Assembly (NCBI GenBank): GCA_002695025.1
Contig: NZNV01000025.1
Span: forward strand, 1-64,000
Source: Owenweeksia sp.
Lineage (GTDB): Bacteria; Bacteroidota; Bacteroidia; Flavobacteriales; Schleiferiaceae
Direction of reading: 5' to 3'
Length of the DNA: 64,000 nt
Below, piece after piece: positions 17,222 through 26,497 of the stretch. The position numbers and the translations under genes are program-made. Under the pieces are notes generated by a model. The model saw only the letters and a program-made list of their open reading frames with translations, had not been told where the DNA came from and ran no database searches. Position 1 is the stretch's first letter, and the number at the start of each line of letters is the position of its first letter.

Positions 17222-17889
17222 TAGGGTGCAATACTTTTAAAGACCATATCATGGTAAAATTTGGAGATGGCATCTTCTCCTTCCAGGATATCCGTTAAGC
17301 TGGGCAAGTGTTCTGCAAAGTAGCGCTGATAATGTGACCCTTCTACTACTGTGGATATAAGCATGTGAGGGTATTTATAGTCAGGGTTTATTTCCATTAC
17401 AATATCACTGATGCGTGCCACCAGTCGCTTGTAAACCGAAAAAACCCCTTCACGGTTTACTTCATCAACTTCTTTTACCAAGTATACTTTAGAAGCTTCC
17501 GCGATTACGATCTTATTGAGTTTAACCTCGTCAACATGCGCAAACTTTCCATCCTGTTCAACCGGACCGGTGAGAAATTGTAAAGCTCTGGAAAGGCGTT
17601 CCTGTGGAGAAGAGATGTTGGCGGTACCAAAATGTAAGCGGTATTCCATCCATTCCCAATACCAGCAGGTAAGATAGAGTAACAATTTATGTTTGCTTTC
17701 AAAATAGCGATATACAGAGGCTTCGGTAGATTCGATGGTACCGGCCAGTTTTCGGAAAGTGAAGCATTCAAAACCCACTTCGTAGATCATCTCAATACTT
17801 CCGGATATAATGCGAAGTCCAAGATCACTGGACTCAGGATCTTTAAGGTAAGTACTGGAATTGATTTTAAATTTCAGATCAGGAAGCAA
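17221..17889 (-). CDS. TetR family transcriptional regulator
   Basis: About 222 aa. The N-terminal helix-turn-helix reads GSIEMIYEVGFECFTFRKLAGTIESTEASVYRYFESKHKLLLYL, typical of TetR; the C-terminal ligand and dimer domain is divergent. The start is uncertain. A TTG at 17919 overlaps the -7 box and cannot be right, so I place it at TTG 17889; CTG 17877 is an alternative and no ATG fits. It heads the five-gene exporter operon. A perfect 17-bp palindrome inside its promoter is the likely operator, so it probably represses itself and the exporter until a ligand binds. Confidence 0.88.
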   Translation of the reverse strand: MLPDLKFKINSSTYLKDPESSDLGLRIISGSIEMIYEVGFECFTFRKLAGTIESTEASVYRYFESKHKLLLYLTCWYWEWMEYRLHFGTANISSPQERLSRALQFLTGPVEQDGKFAHVDEVKLNKIVIAEASKVYLVKEVDEVNREGVFSVYKRLVARISDIVMEINPDYKYPHMLISTVVEGSHYQRYFAEHLPSLTDILEGEDAISKFYHDMVFKSIAP

Positions 17890-17916
17890 AGCTACTTTGA
17901 TTTTTAAATTTACACG

Positions 17917-17948
17917 CAAATATAATAGTAATACTATTAATTTGCAAA
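17917..17948 (-). promoter_or_regulatory. Promoter with embedded palindromic operator of the TetR/exporter operon
   Basis: On the minus strand, TTTG (17948-17945), a 20-nt spacer and TATATTTG (17924-17917) form a near-ideal Bacteroidota promoter. Inside the spacer lies the perfect palindrome TAATAGTA-A-TACTATTA (17923-17939), which overlaps the first bases of the -7 box. Occupancy would block RNA polymerase. Confidence 0.85.
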
Positions 17949-18021
17949 TGTAGCCATCCTCAAAATCCTCAAGCTATCTATTTTACAGTGTATGCAATGG
18001 ATTGTATAAAATGAAGGATAT

Positions 18022-18049
18022 AAAAAAAGCCCTCCATTGGAGGGCTTTT
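18022..18049 (-). terminator. Terminator of the tRNA-Arg transcript
   Basis: A GCCCTCC/GGAGGGC stem with loop ATT is followed on the minus strand by seven T (A run at 18022-18028). It starts immediately 3' of the tRNA. Confidence 0.88.
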
Positions 18050-18052
18050 GTG

Positions 18053-18126
18053 TGACCTTGCAGGGAGTCGAACCCCGAACCTCCGCATCCGTAGTGCGGT
18101 GCTCTATCCAGTTAAGCTACAAGGCC
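18053..18126 (-). tRNA. tRNA-Arg (anticodon ACG)
   Basis: A 74-nt cloverleaf on the minus strand. The acceptor stem is GGCCTTG/CAAGGTC with one G-T pair and discriminator A. The D-arm contains TAGCTTAACTGGATAGAGC. The anticodon loop is CTACGGA with anticodon ACG (reads CGU, and CGC/CGA if A34 is deaminated to inosine). The T-arm is GGGTTCGACTCCC. The CCA tail is not encoded. A terminator follows directly. Confidence 0.96.
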
Positions 18127-18169
18127 ATTGTTTGAGGGCTGCAAATATAAAACTATTTATGGGAAACTG

Positions 18170-18454
18170 TCAACAAATTTCAGCACTTAATCCACGGTTC
18201 AGTAATTCTGTGCATTTTGGCTTCAATTGGCTGTATTCCCCGGACTTAACCGTACACTTTCCTTTGTAATGCACCAGTATGCTGCATTGCTCGGCTTGTT
18301 CAAGTGTGTGATCACACACTTCCACCAGGCTGGTAATGACCCAATCAAAGGTATTTACATCGTCATTAAAAAGGACAATTTCATATAAGCGTGTGGTTTG
18401 CAGATCGGTTTTCGATCTTTCCAGGGTTTCGGTATCGGAGTTTCTAATCGTCAT
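18170..18454 (-). CDS. clpS: ATP-dependent Clp protease adaptor ClpS
   Basis: A 94-aa adaptor that binds the N-domain of ClpA/ClpC and delivers N-degron substrates to ClpAP-type proteases. The signature YEIVLFNDDVNTFDWVI lies at residues ~24-40, followed by a VHYKGKCTVKSG stretch. Length is normal for the family. The start lies inside the 3' end of plsY (11-nt overlap, different frame), so it is the second gene of a plsY-clpS unit. No clp ATPase gene is in the window. Confidence 0.94.
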   Translation of the reverse strand: MTIRNSDTETLERSKTDLQTTRLYEIVLFNDDVNTFDWVITSLVEVCDHTLEQAEQCSILVHYKGKCTVKSGEYSQLKPKCTELLNRGLSAEIC

Positions 18455-19055
18455 TTTTACGCAAGCTTATTTTACGTTCCTTTCCATTTAACAGTCTCTC
18501 AATATTTTTCTGATGGGTAATCAAAACCAAAAATACCATTGCGAAGGCAAACAGTACTAATATTTTGGAGTGCTCATGATAGCGGAATATTAACCATACT
18601 GGGAAAGATAAAGCGGCCAGGATAGAACTTAGTGAAACAATCCTGAATGACAGGAAGAAAATTATGAAAGTAGCTATGGCCATAAGGGCGGCTCCGCTAT
18701 GGATGGCGATGATCATTCCCAATAAGGTTGCTATTCCTTTTCCTCCTTTGAAGTTCCCAAAAACCGGAAAGATATGACCGATTACGGCACATACTCCTAA
18801 AACTACCATGAGCTCTATATCACCAGCGTAGGCAGGAAAGAGAAAAGCCAGTTTTACAGCGGCAAAACCTTTAAGTGCATCCAGGATCAAAACGGCCAGG
18901 CCGGGTTTGGTGCCTAACACACGCATTGTGTTGGTAGCGCCAGCGTTACCGCTACCATAATCCCGGATATCCACTCCGTAGAATATACGGCCTATCCAGA
19001 CAGACCAGGGTAATGAACCCAATAAGTATGCAAAGAGAACCAGTACCAATTTCAT
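18444..19055 (-). CDS. plsY: Glycerol-3-phosphate acyltransferase PlsY
   Basis: A 203-aa inner-membrane enzyme transferring acyl from acyl-phosphate to glycerol-3-phosphate, the first step of phospholipid synthesis. Family motifs are visible: AYLLGSLPWSVWIGR at the N-terminus, GSGNAGATNTMRVLG (motif 1), and GHIFPVFGNFKGGKGIATLLG (motifs 2-3). About five to seven hydrophobic segments are present. A perfect -7 box ends only 4 nt before the ATG, so the mRNA may be leaderless. It is followed by overlapping clpS. Confidence 0.96.
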   Translation of the reverse strand: MKLVLVLFAYLLGSLPWSVWIGRIFYGVDIRDYGSGNAGATNTMRVLGTKPGLAVLILDALKGFAAVKLAFLFPAYAGDIELMVVLGVCAVIGHIFPVFGNFKGGKGIATLLGMIIAIHSGAALMAIATFIIFFLSFRIVSLSSILAALSFPVWLIFRYHEHSKILVLFAFAMVFLVLITHQKNIERLLNGKERKISLRKNDD

Positions 19056-19059
19056 GCGG

Positions 19060-19067
19060 CAAATTTA
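19060..19067 (-). promoter_or_regulatory. -7 box of plsY, 4 nt before ATG
   Basis: TAAATTTG on the minus strand, then CCGC, then ATG. It is an exact consensus match; transcription would start at or next to the start codon. No clear -33 element. Confidence 0.5.
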
Positions 19068-19116
19068 ACAATTTGATAACACATGATGTTTATGGAGAGC
19101 TTCAGTAAGGTTTAGC

Positions 19117-21354
19117 TTACAAGGCCTTTTCTATGGCTGTATCGTACAACTCTTTATATTCCTCTACATGCCCCCAGTCTACATCATCAATCCGGATAGA
19201 CCCCTTGGTTACGTGGCCCATAAGGTCAAACTCTACACCGTTGAGCATCATAAGGTCAATAAAATCGTCTTCCTTGCTTTGGTCCACGGAGACAATGATC
19301 CGGCTTTGTGATTCTCCAAAGAGGTAAGCATCCCTGCGGATAGCGGAATCTGTGGTGATGTCAAAACCGAGCCCACTGCTCATGGCTTTTTCCATTAAGG
19401 CTACAAAGATTCCTCCTTCGGAAATATCGTGGGCCGAGGCCACCATTCCCTTGCGGATAATCATCTTCATCTGCTCCTGCAAGGAGTACTCTTCCTCCAG
19501 GCTGAAGAAAGGAACCGTGGATTTTTCAATACCATGAATATTCACCAGGTATTGGGAAGAGGAAATATCGTTGCGGTTTTCACCCAACATATAAATGAGG
19601 TCACCCTTTTGTTTAAAGGGGATTGTAGTTATGTGTTCCTTGTTTTCTACAATACCAATCATACCGATGGTTGGAGTAGGGAAAACCGGTTCAGTCTTTT
19701 CCTTAAGTACAGTTTGGTTGTAAAAGCTAACGTTTCCTCCGGTAACCGGGGTTTGGAAGCGTTCACATGCTCGGCCCATTCCTTTGATGGCGTGAACAAA
19801 TTGCCAGTAGACTTCAGGATTGTAGGGGTTACCAAAGTTCAGGCAGTTGGTTACCGCACTGGGAATGCCACCAGATACTACGATATTACGGGCAGCCTCG
19901 GCCACGGCTATCATGGTGCCCGTTTCAGGGTCTGCATTTACATAGCGTGAATTACAGTCTACGGTCATGGCAATGGCGCGATCTGTATCCTTGAGGTTTA
20001 CAATAGCAGCATCAGTAGGGCCATTGGTACTCATATTCACGGTACCTACCATACTGTCATACTGATCATATACAAAGCGTTTGGAAGCAATATTAGGATG
20101 GCTGATCAGTTTTTTGGCCACCGCTTGAAGGTCTTCAGGTACTTCAATCTCATTGATGTCAAATTGCTGATATTCCTTGAAGTAAGCGGGCTCGCGGTGT
20201 TCACGGTAGTATACCGGGGCACCTCCGCCCAGCACCAGTGGTGATGCCGGAGTTTCGGCTACCAGCTCGCCATGCCAGTAATATTGAAGTTTGTCTTCGT
20301 TAATTACCTCTCCTATCTGCTCACAGGGAAGGTCCCACTTATCAAAAATGGCGATCACCTCATGTTCGCGTCCTTTCTCAATTACCGCCAACATACGCTC
20401 CTGGCTTTCAGAGAGAAGAATTTCCCAGGGTTGCATATCATCCTGGCGTTGAGGTACCTTGTCAAGGTCTATACGCATACCTACACCGCCTCCGGCACTC
20501 ATTTCTGAGGTGGAGCAGGTAATACCAGCAGCGCCCATATCCTGCATACCTACCACCGCTCCGGTTTTAGCCAGTTCCATAGTAGCTTCCAGCAAGAGTT
20601 TTTCCTGGAAGGGATCACCCACCTGTACGGATGGAATATCCTCAGAGGAGGCTTCGGTAAGATCCTTAGAAGCAAAGGCGGCTCCGGCAATACCATCTTT
20701 ACCGGTATAGGAACCAATGATGAATACAGGGTTACCCGGGCCTTTGGCCTTGGCGCTGATCATTTTGTCGGTTTTGGTATTCAGGATACCGGCAGAAAAA
20801 GCGTTTACCAGCGGGTTTTGCTCGTAACACTTGTCGAAGTATACTTCACCGCCCACGGTAGGTACACCAAAGGAGTTCCCGTAATTACCAATTCCTTTTA
20901 CTACACCTTTCAGCAGCCATTTGGTCCTTTCACTTTTCAATTCCCCAAAGCGCAGGGAGTTGAGTTGTGCCACGGGGCGTGCCCCCATGGTAAAGATATC
21001 ACGGTTAATACCACCAACCCCGGTTGCTGCTCCCTGATAAGGTTCCAGCGCTGAGGGGTGGTTGTGGGATTCAATCTTGAAAGCACAGGCGATTCCATCG
21101 CCGATGTCCACCAGGCCGGCATTTTCCTCACCCGCTTTAACCAGCATGTGGGGTCCATCCTTGGGAAGGGTTTTAAGCCATACGATGGAATTTTTATAGG
21201 AGCAGTGCTCGCTCCACATAACCGAGTAAATGCTCAGTTCGTTGAAGTTAGGCTCGCGGCCCAGTATTTCTTTAATTTTGTCGTATTCCTCGGGTAAAAG
21301 TCCCAGTTCCTTAGCTGTTTCCACACCTGCCGGTGCCAAAGTGGATTCGCTCAT
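19117..21354 (-). CDS. purL: Phosphoribosylformylglycinamidine synthase subunit PurL
   Basis: A 745-aa small-type PurL (FGAM synthase II), the ATP-dependent ligase of step 4 of purine synthesis, working with PurS and PurQ. Landmarks are [14 protein letters not shown] with the conserved His (residues ~44-57), [25 protein letters not shown], then [18 protein letters not shown], and in the second half [12 protein letters not shown]. Length fits the stand-alone form rather than the ~1300-aa fused enzyme. It has its own promoter; purS and purQ are not in the window. Confidence 0.97.
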   Translation of the reverse strand: MSESTLAPAGVETAKELGLLPEEYDKIKEILGREPNFNELSIYSVMWSEHCSYKNSIVWLKTLPKDGPHMLVKAGEENAGLVDIGDGIACAFKIESHNHPSALEPYQGAATGVGGINRDIFTMGARPVAQLNSLRFGELKSERTKWLLKGVVKGIGNYGNSFGVPTVGGEVYFDKCYEQNPLVNAFSAGILNTKTDKMISAKAKGPGNPVFIIGSYTGKDGIAGAAFASKDLTEASSEDIPSVQVGDPFQEKLLLEATMELAKTGAVVGMQDMGAAGITCSTSEMSAGGGVGMRIDLDKVPQRQDDMQPWEILLSESQERMLAVIEKGREHEVIAIFDKWDLPCEQIGEVINEDKLQYYWHGELVAETPASPLVLGGGAPVYYREHREPAYFKEYQQFDINEIEVPEDLQAVAKKLISHPNIASKRFVYDQYDSMVGTVNMSTNGPTDAAIVNLKDTDRAIAMTVDCNSRYVNADPETGTMIAVAEAARNIVVSGGIPSAVTNCLNFGNPYNPEVYWQFVHAIKGMGRACERFQTPVTGGNVSFYNQTVLKEKTEPVFPTPTIGMIGIVENKEHITTIPFKQKGDLIYMLGENRNDISSSQYLVNIHGIEKSTVPFFSLEEEYSLQEQMKMIIRKGMVASAHDISEGGIFVALMEKAMSSGLGFDITTDSAIRRDAYLFGESQSRIIVSVDQSKEDDFIDLMMLNGVEFDLMGHVTKGSIRIDDVDWGHVEEYKELYDTAIEKAL

Positions 21355-21377
21355 AAGTGCTCTTTTTTAAGAAAGTG

Positions 21378-21385
21378 CAAAGATA
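21378..21385 (-). promoter_or_regulatory. -7 box of purL
   Basis: TATCTTTG on the minus strand is an exact TAnnTTTG match, 23 nt before ATG. No purine riboswitch structure was seen in the 166-nt gap. Confidence 0.55.
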
Positions 21386-21520
21386 ATAGGATTAGTGGGT
21401 AAATGCGATGATAGGGGAAAGGATAAAGAGGAAAAGTGTATTCCACCTTCAGGTTTTGGATTATTCCTTATAGGCTCCAGAAATCCGTACCTTTAAAACG
21501 AACAATTAAAAACTCTACCT

Positions 21521-22999
21521 ATGAAAAAGTTAAATTTTGCTGCCTGTGTGGCAGTTAGTTTCGCGTGCACTGTGGCTTATGCCCAAAATGACCCTACCCA
21601 GGACCTTTGGGAAGATTCGGGAAATAATACCGAAATAGTCTTACCTAGTTCGGCTACTACGTCAGGAATGCTTGATATCGATGTGACCAGTGTTGATGCC
21701 AACGGGAATCAAACTGATTTTGAAAGAGCCTTGCAAATTAATGTGACGGATGCGGAAGACTTTATGTCTGTGGATAATGGTGCTTCTTACGATGAAATGT
21801 TTATGCCAGTTTTGGTAGGACATCGTGCATCCAACGTAGAGGAAGGTGGAGCTGCTATTACAATTATGGGAACCATCGAAAACGAGTTGGATGAGGCGGA
21901 ACTATTAAATGCTATGATGATGTTTGACGTACGGAGAAGTACTGGTGGAGGGATGGCTAATAGCAGCAACAAGGAGGCTGTGCAAAACCAAGACCTTTTT
22001 CTCTGGAGAAACTATACCACAGAGCTAATGCTGATGGATGTGGATGGAAATCTTGGCCTCAACACTTCCTCACCGGCCGCTAAATTTCATGTTAATGGAT
22101 CAGTACGTTTTCAGAATTTGCCATCAGGCAGCGGCACATCCATGTTGGTTATTGATAACAATGGGGATGTTAAAAAAAGCAGTTTCCCCTCAAGTGTTAC
22201 TCTGAACTGTACGGATGAAAATTTCATTCCGAAGGTAACCGGAACTGATGAATTGGGTTGTTCTCAAATCCAGGATGACGGGTCTACAGTAGGTATCAAC
22301 GGAATTAGCAATACGTATATGAGTAATCCGCTGGTATTGTATGTAAATGGAGATGGCCAGTGTACTGGCAACTGGTATGTAACCTCTGATCGTAGCTATA
22401 AAAAGAATATAACTGAATTATCAGATGCCTTAAGAGGTATACAGAAGCTCAGAGGAGTATCCTACAGTTATAGAGCAGCAGATTACCCGGAAATGAATTT
22501 CAGCAAGGGTACCAGTCTTGGTCTCATTGCGCAGGAAGTGGAAGAAGTATTTCCGGAATTGGTAATTACTTCTGATCAAGGCTATAAAGCCGTTAACTAC
22601 AATGGTCTGGTTCCGGTACTTATTCAAGGTATTAAGGAACAGCAAAGCATAATAGAACAACAGCAATCCGCTATAGGTGCCCTGGAAGACCGTCTTTCAG
22701 CCATAGAAGGTAAATTAGGCGTTTCCGGGGAAAGCAGGAATTTATCTGCCGGAGTTTTCAGCATTTATCCCAATCCTAATAATGGCCGGTTTACCTTTAA
22801 CTTCCAGTTAATGGATCTAACGATGGATACCCGTTTAGTGGTAATCAATTCTTCGGGAGAAGAAGTGTCTGCCAGCCGGTTGTATCAAACGGAGGGTAAG
22901 GTGGATGTGAATATGTCCAACCAGGCTTCCGGCTTATATATAGCGGAGGTTTTGCAGGACGGAAAAGTACTGAAGACCATCAAGTTCATTATAGAATAG
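21521..22999 (+). CDS. T9SS cargo protein with S74 intramolecular chaperone domain
   Basis: A 492-aa protein with signal peptide ending AYAQ. Residues ~25-270 are beta-rich and unassigned. From ~288 there is a Peptidase_S74 domain (TSDRSYKKNITEL; GLIAQEVEEVFPELV; YKAVNYNGLVPVLIQGIKEQ), then a trimeric coiled-coil-like stretch with QQ repeats (~370-397), then a T9SS sorting domain from ~410 (IYPNPNNGRFTFNF ... SGLYIAEV). S74 domains help fold trimeric fibres and often cut themselves off at a Ser within SDxxxK; Ser289 and Lys294/295 are present here. The product is probably a surface or secreted trimeric fibre. The promoter is only a near match (TACCTTTA at 21488). Confidence 0.88.
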   Translation: MKKLNFAACVAVSFACTVAYAQNDPTQDLWEDSGNNTEIVLPSSATTSGMLDIDVTSVDANGNQTDFERALQINVTDAEDFMSVDNGASYDEMFMPVLVGHRASNVEEGGAAITIMGTIENELDEAELLNAMMMFDVRRSTGGGMANSSNKEAVQNQDLFLWRNYTTELMLMDVDGNLGLNTSSPAAKFHVNGSVRFQNLPSGSGTSMLVIDNNGDVKKSSFPSSVTLNCTDENFIPKVTGTDELGCSQIQDDGSTVGINGISNTYMSNPLVLYVNGDGQCTGNWYVTSDRSYKKNITELSDALRGIQKLRGVSYSYRAADYPEMNFSKGTSLGLIAQEVEEVFPELVITSDQGYKAVNYNGLVPVLIQGIKEQQSIIEQQQSAIGALEDRLSAIEGKLGVSGESRNLSAGVFSIYPNPNNGRFTFNFQLMDLTMDTRLVVINSSGEEVSASRLYQTEGKVDVNMSNQASGLYIAEVLQDGKVLKTIKFIIE

Positions 23000-23020
23000 T
23001 GGCTATTTATATTTTAAGGA

Positions 23021-23044
23021 AAGGGCGCTTATGCGCCCTTTTTT
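23021..23044. terminator. Terminator between convergent genes
   Basis: A perfect AAGGGCGC/GCGCCCTT stem with loop TTAT ends in six T on the + strand, just after the T9SS gene and 4 nt from the end of the convergent DUF1801-like gene. Confidence 0.88.
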
Positions 23045-23047
23045 AGT

Positions 23048-23419
23048 TTAGATAAGATGATCACCTTGATAAAGATCTACTCCTTTTTCAATATGGAGGC
23101 GCAGTTCTTTTTCCAGTTCCGGTGTGAGATGTTTAACGTGAAAACAGCTCTTCCCCTTGAGTAGTTTTTTAAGATCATCTGAAAGTTGAAATTGATCCGG
23201 GTGCGTGTAAATGGGAAAGAAATAAAAGCGCACATCCTTAGGCTTGGGTACCACGCTGGCAAAGTAAAAGCCATCTACCTTTTGTTTTCCCTGCATGGTT
23301 TCCTTGGTGCCGGCCACTTCAAAGTTCTCCTCACTATCCGTACGGATCTTTAGCGGAGGAACCTGTTGTTTAAGTAAGCGTTGCAAGGTGTCACGGATCT
23401 CAGGGATATCTTTTTTCAT
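23048..23419 (-). CDS. DUF1801-like protein
   Basis: A 123-aa soluble protein resembling DUF1801/YdhG-type small proteins: KVDGFYFASVVPKPKDVRFYFFPIYTHP in the middle and GKSCFHVKHLTPELEKELRLHIEKG at the C-terminus. The family folds like an SRPBCC-independent alpha/beta module of unknown activity. It lies 10 nt downstream of the uracil-DNA-glycosylase-like gene and shares its transcript. The assignment rests on pattern resemblance and is moderate. Confidence 0.65.
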   Translation of the reverse strand: MKKDIPEIRDTLQRLLKQQVPPLKIRTDSEENFEVAGTKETMQGKQKVDGFYFASVVPKPKDVRFYFFPIYTHPDQFQLSDDLKKLLKGKSCFHVKHLTPELEKELRLHIEKGVDLYQGDHLI

Positions 23420-23429
23420 ACGAGTGTAT

Positions 23430-24002
23430 TTAGATCAATGCTTCCGCAATCTTTTGTTGCAGTAAAGGTATAACCTCCGCTTCAAACCAGGGGTTGCGTT
23501 TAAGCCAGATCCTGTTCCTGGGAGAGGGGTGAGGTAAGGGGAAATAGTGTGGGGCGTACTTTTTATGGGATCGAACGGTATCGGTCAGTGTTTTTTGATT
23601 CTCACCGGCCAGGTAATACGCCTGGGCGTATTGCCCAATCAACAAAGTTAGCTTTAGATCCGGCATTTGATCCAATAGCTTTTTGTGCCAGAGCGGAGCA
23701 CATTCCTTCCTGGGGGGCAAATCACCGGAGCGTCCTTTACCTGGGTAACAGAAGCCCATCGGTACAATCCCTACCTGTTGAGGATCGTAAAAATCCGCAT
23801 CGGAGATATTCATCCATTGCCGTAAGGTTTTCCCACTGGGGTCGTTCCACGGGATACCGGTTTTATGTACCCTGGTTCCGGGTGCCTGCCCGATCACCAG
23901 GATCTTACTTTTCCTGCTGGCGTTTAAAACCGGCCTCGGCCCGTGTTCCAAAAATGGAGCACAAACCGTACAGTTGCGTATTTCCGAAAGAAGATGTTCC
24001 AC
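23430..24002 (-). CDS. Uracil-DNA glycosylase family protein
   Basis: 190 aa starting at GTG 24002. UDG-superfamily motifs are present: ILVIGQAPGTRVHKTGIPWNDPSGKTLRQWM (motif 1, residues ~34-65), a central LLIGQYAQAYYL, and the C-terminal PLPHPSPRNRIWLKRNPWF with the catalytic-loop His. The N-terminal CTVC pair resembles part of an Fe-S site, but the four Cys of family 4/5 UDGs are not all present. It probably removes uracil or another damaged base from DNA; exact specificity is unknown. It is first in a two-gene unit. Confidence 0.87.
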   Translation of the reverse strand: MEHLLSEIRNCTVCAPFLEHGPRPVLNASRKSKILVIGQAPGTRVHKTGIPWNDPSGKTLRQWMNISDADFYDPQQVGIVPMGFCYPGKGRSGDLPPRKECAPLWHKKLLDQMPDLKLTLLIGQYAQAYYLAGENQKTLTDTVRSHKKYAPHYFPLPHPSPRNRIWLKRNPWFEAEVIPLLQQKIAEALI

Positions 24003-24035
24003 AGATGTGGTTTAAAAGTACAAAAGCAGGAGCAT

Positions 24036-24061
24036 AAAAAATCCCCGCATAAAGCGGGGAT
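24036..24061 (-). terminator. Terminator of the aconitase gene
   Basis: An ATCCCCGC/GCGGGGAT stem with loop ATAAA is followed on the minus strand by five to six T. It lies 26 nt after the aconitase stop. Confidence 0.88.
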
Positions 24062-24087
24062 CAGATAATAATGGAGAAAGAGATCAA

Positions 24088-26352
24088 TTATTTATTCTCT
24101 TCCTTGATCTTATTCAAAGCGCTACCGGCACGGAACCAGGCAATCTGGCCTTCATTGTAGGTGTGGTTACACTTAATGGTGTCCGAACTGCCATCCGCAT
24201 GTGTTACTTTGATATGGATGGGCTTGTCTTCAGCAAACTGGTCCAGGTCCACAGTGTCAAAAGTATCATCTTCCTGTATGAGATCGTAATCGCTCTCGTT
24301 GGCAAAGGTAAGCGCCAGCATACCTTGTTTTTTCAGGTTGGTTTCATGGATACGGGCAAAAGATTTTACCAGGACAATAGCCATTCCCAGGTGGCGAGGC
24401 TGCATGGCAGCATGTTCGCGGCTGGATCCTTCTCCGTAGTTATGGTCGCCCACTACTATGGTTTTGATGCCTTTGGCCTTATATTCACGCTGAACAGCAG
24501 GAACCGCACCGTATTCACCGGTCATTTGGTTCTTAACGCTATCGGTTTTGTCGTTAAAAGCATTCACCGCCCCGGTAAGGGTATTGTTGGAAATGTTATC
24601 CAAATGTCCACGGAAGCGCAGCCAGGGACCCGCCATCGAAATATGGTCGGTAGTACATTTTCCCTTCGCTTTAATGATGAGCTTCATTCCTTCCAGGTTT
24701 TTACCGTCCCAGGGTTTAAAAGGAGTAAGCAACTGCAGACGCTCAGAGCCTTCTGCAACAATCACTTCCACATTACTGCCGTCTGTTGCCGGTTCATGGT
24801 ACCCGTTTTCTTCAACGGCATAGCCGGCCGGAGGCATTTCAATACCCATGGGCTCTTCCAGCATCACCTCTTCACCATTTTCATTCACCAGTTTATCCTT
24901 CAGCGGATTAAAGGTCATATCACCGGAAATAGCCATAGCCGTTACCAACTCAGGGCTAGCCACAAAAGAGTGCGTATTGGGGTTACCATCGTTACGCTTG
25001 GCAAAATTACGGTTAAAGGAAGTGATGATGGAATTCTTGCGATTGGGATCGTCCGTATGACGAGCCCATTGACCGATACAGGGTCCACAGGCGTTAGCCA
25101 GCACTACACCACCCATGGCGGTGAATTTGTCCAGCAAGCCATCACGGTCTGCCGTGAAGCGTACCTGTTCAGAGCCTGGTGTTACCGTAAATTCTGATTT
25201 TACCTTAAGCTTTTTATCAATAGCCTGTTGGGCGATGGAACCGGCCCTGGTAAGGTCTTCATAGGAGGAGTTGGTGCAGGAACCGATCAGGCCAACTTCC
25301 AGCTTGGAAGGCCAGCCGTTCTTCTTCACCTCTTCCGCAAATTCGGAAATGGGTGTAGCACGGTCAGGAGTAAAAGGCCCGTTGATGTGAGGCTCCAGTT
25401 CACTGAGGTTGATCTCGATAACCTGGTCGAAGTATTTTTCGGGATCCGCGTATACCTGGGCATCACCGGTAAGGTGTTCCGCAATCTTATCGGCCATATC
25501 CGCAACATCGGCACGCCCGGTTCCACGCAGGTATTCAGCCATCTTGGCGTCATAACCGAAGGTAGAAGTGGTGGCGCCTATCTCGGCACCCATATTACAA
25601 ATGGTTCCTTTTCCGGTACAACTCAGCGATTCAGCACCTGGTCCGAAATATTCCACAATGGCACCGGTGCCTCCCTTTACGGTAAGGATACCGGCCACTT
25701 TAAGGATGACGTCCTTGGAAGCGGTCCAGCCGCTCAGTTTACCGGTGAGTTTAACACCGATAAGTTTGGGGAATTTAAGTTCCCAGGGCATTCCGGCCAT
25801 TACGTCAACGGCATCAGCACCTCCCACACCAATGGCTACCATACCTAAACCACCGGCATTTACAGTGTGTGAATCCGTTCCGATCATCATTCCTCCGGGG
25901 AATGCATAGTTTTCCAGAACTACCTGGTGAATAATACCGGCTCCGGGTTCCCAGAAACCGATTCCGTATTTATTGGAAACAGATTGCAGGAAATCAAATA
26001 CTTCAGAACTTTTATTCTTGGCGTTGGCAAGATCCTGCTTGGCACCCACCTCGGCTTGTATAAGGTGATCACAGTGCACGGTAGAAGGAACGGCAGCCTG
26101 TTTACGGCCGGACTGCATAAACTGCAGCAGGGCCATTTGAGCGGTAGCATCCTGCATAGCTACACGGTCAGGGGCAAAGTCAACGTAAGACTTGCCTCTT
26201 TCAAATTCTTTGTTGGTTTTACCATCCCAAAGATGGGCGTATAAAATCTTTTCAGCAAGGGTAAGAGGTTTGCCGGTAACCTTACGCGCGGCTTCCACAC
26301 GCTCCGGGAATTTGGCATATACCTCCTTGATCATTTCTAAATCGAAAATCAT
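24088..26352 (-). CDS. acn: Aconitate hydratase
   Basis: A 754-aa [4Fe-4S] enzyme isomerising citrate and isocitrate in the TCA cycle. The three cluster-ligand Cys are visible in [11 protein letters not shown] and in [11 protein letters not shown]. Other landmarks are the N-terminal [27 protein letters not shown], and the C-terminal swivel-domain motif [17 protein letters not shown]. Length matches the mitochondrial-type aconitase usual in Bacteroidota. It appears monocistronic; the 145-nt gap upstream has only a one-mismatch -7 box (TAATTTCG at 26406). Confidence 0.97.
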   Translation of the reverse strand: MIFDLEMIKEVYAKFPERVEAARKVTGKPLTLAEKILYAHLWDGKTNKEFERGKSYVDFAPDRVAMQDATAQMALLQFMQSGRKQAAVPSTVHCDHLIQAEVGAKQDLANAKNKSSEVFDFLQSVSNKYGIGFWEPGAGIIHQVVLENYAFPGGMMIGTDSHTVNAGGLGMVAIGVGGADAVDVMAGMPWELKFPKLIGVKLTGKLSGWTASKDVILKVAGILTVKGGTGAIVEYFGPGAESLSCTGKGTICNMGAEIGATTSTFGYDAKMAEYLRGTGRADVADMADKIAEHLTGDAQVYADPEKYFDQVIEINLSELEPHINGPFTPDRATPISEFAEEVKKNGWPSKLEVGLIGSCTNSSYEDLTRAGSIAQQAIDKKLKVKSEFTVTPGSEQVRFTADRDGLLDKFTAMGGVVLANACGPCIGQWARHTDDPNRKNSIITSFNRNFAKRNDGNPNTHSFVASPELVTAMAISGDMTFNPLKDKLVNENGEEVMLEEPMGIEMPPAGYAVEENGYHEPATDGSNVEVIVAEGSERLQLLTPFKPWDGKNLEGMKLIIKAKGKCTTDHISMAGPWLRFRGHLDNISNNTLTGAVNAFNDKTDSVKNQMTGEYGAVPAVQREYKAKGIKTIVVGDHNYGEGSSREHAAMQPRHLGMAIVLVKSFARIHETNLKKQGMLALTFANESDYDLIQEDDTFDTVDLDQFAEDKPIHIKVTHADGSSDTIKCNHTYNEGQIAWFRAGSALNKIKEENK

Positions 26353-26497
26353 AGATGTATGGTTTTAAAGAACGTATCCTGTTCGTTTTAAAGAGTCGCG
26401 AAATTAAGAAATGTGCTACCATTTTGAAAGGCCTCATAAATAGGAGCTTTCAATTGATAATGGTTCTAAATAGAACTTACAGAGGATTTTCGCGTGT

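Noticed and set aside
17917-17919. TTG at 17919 as the start codon of the TetR gene
   Set aside because: It is part of the -7 box TATATTTG and would lie upstream of the transcription start.
24163-25197. A 344-aa open frame on the + strand inside the aconitase gene
   Set aside because: The minus-strand aconitase is certain (cluster cysteines, full length); the opposite frame shows no domain.
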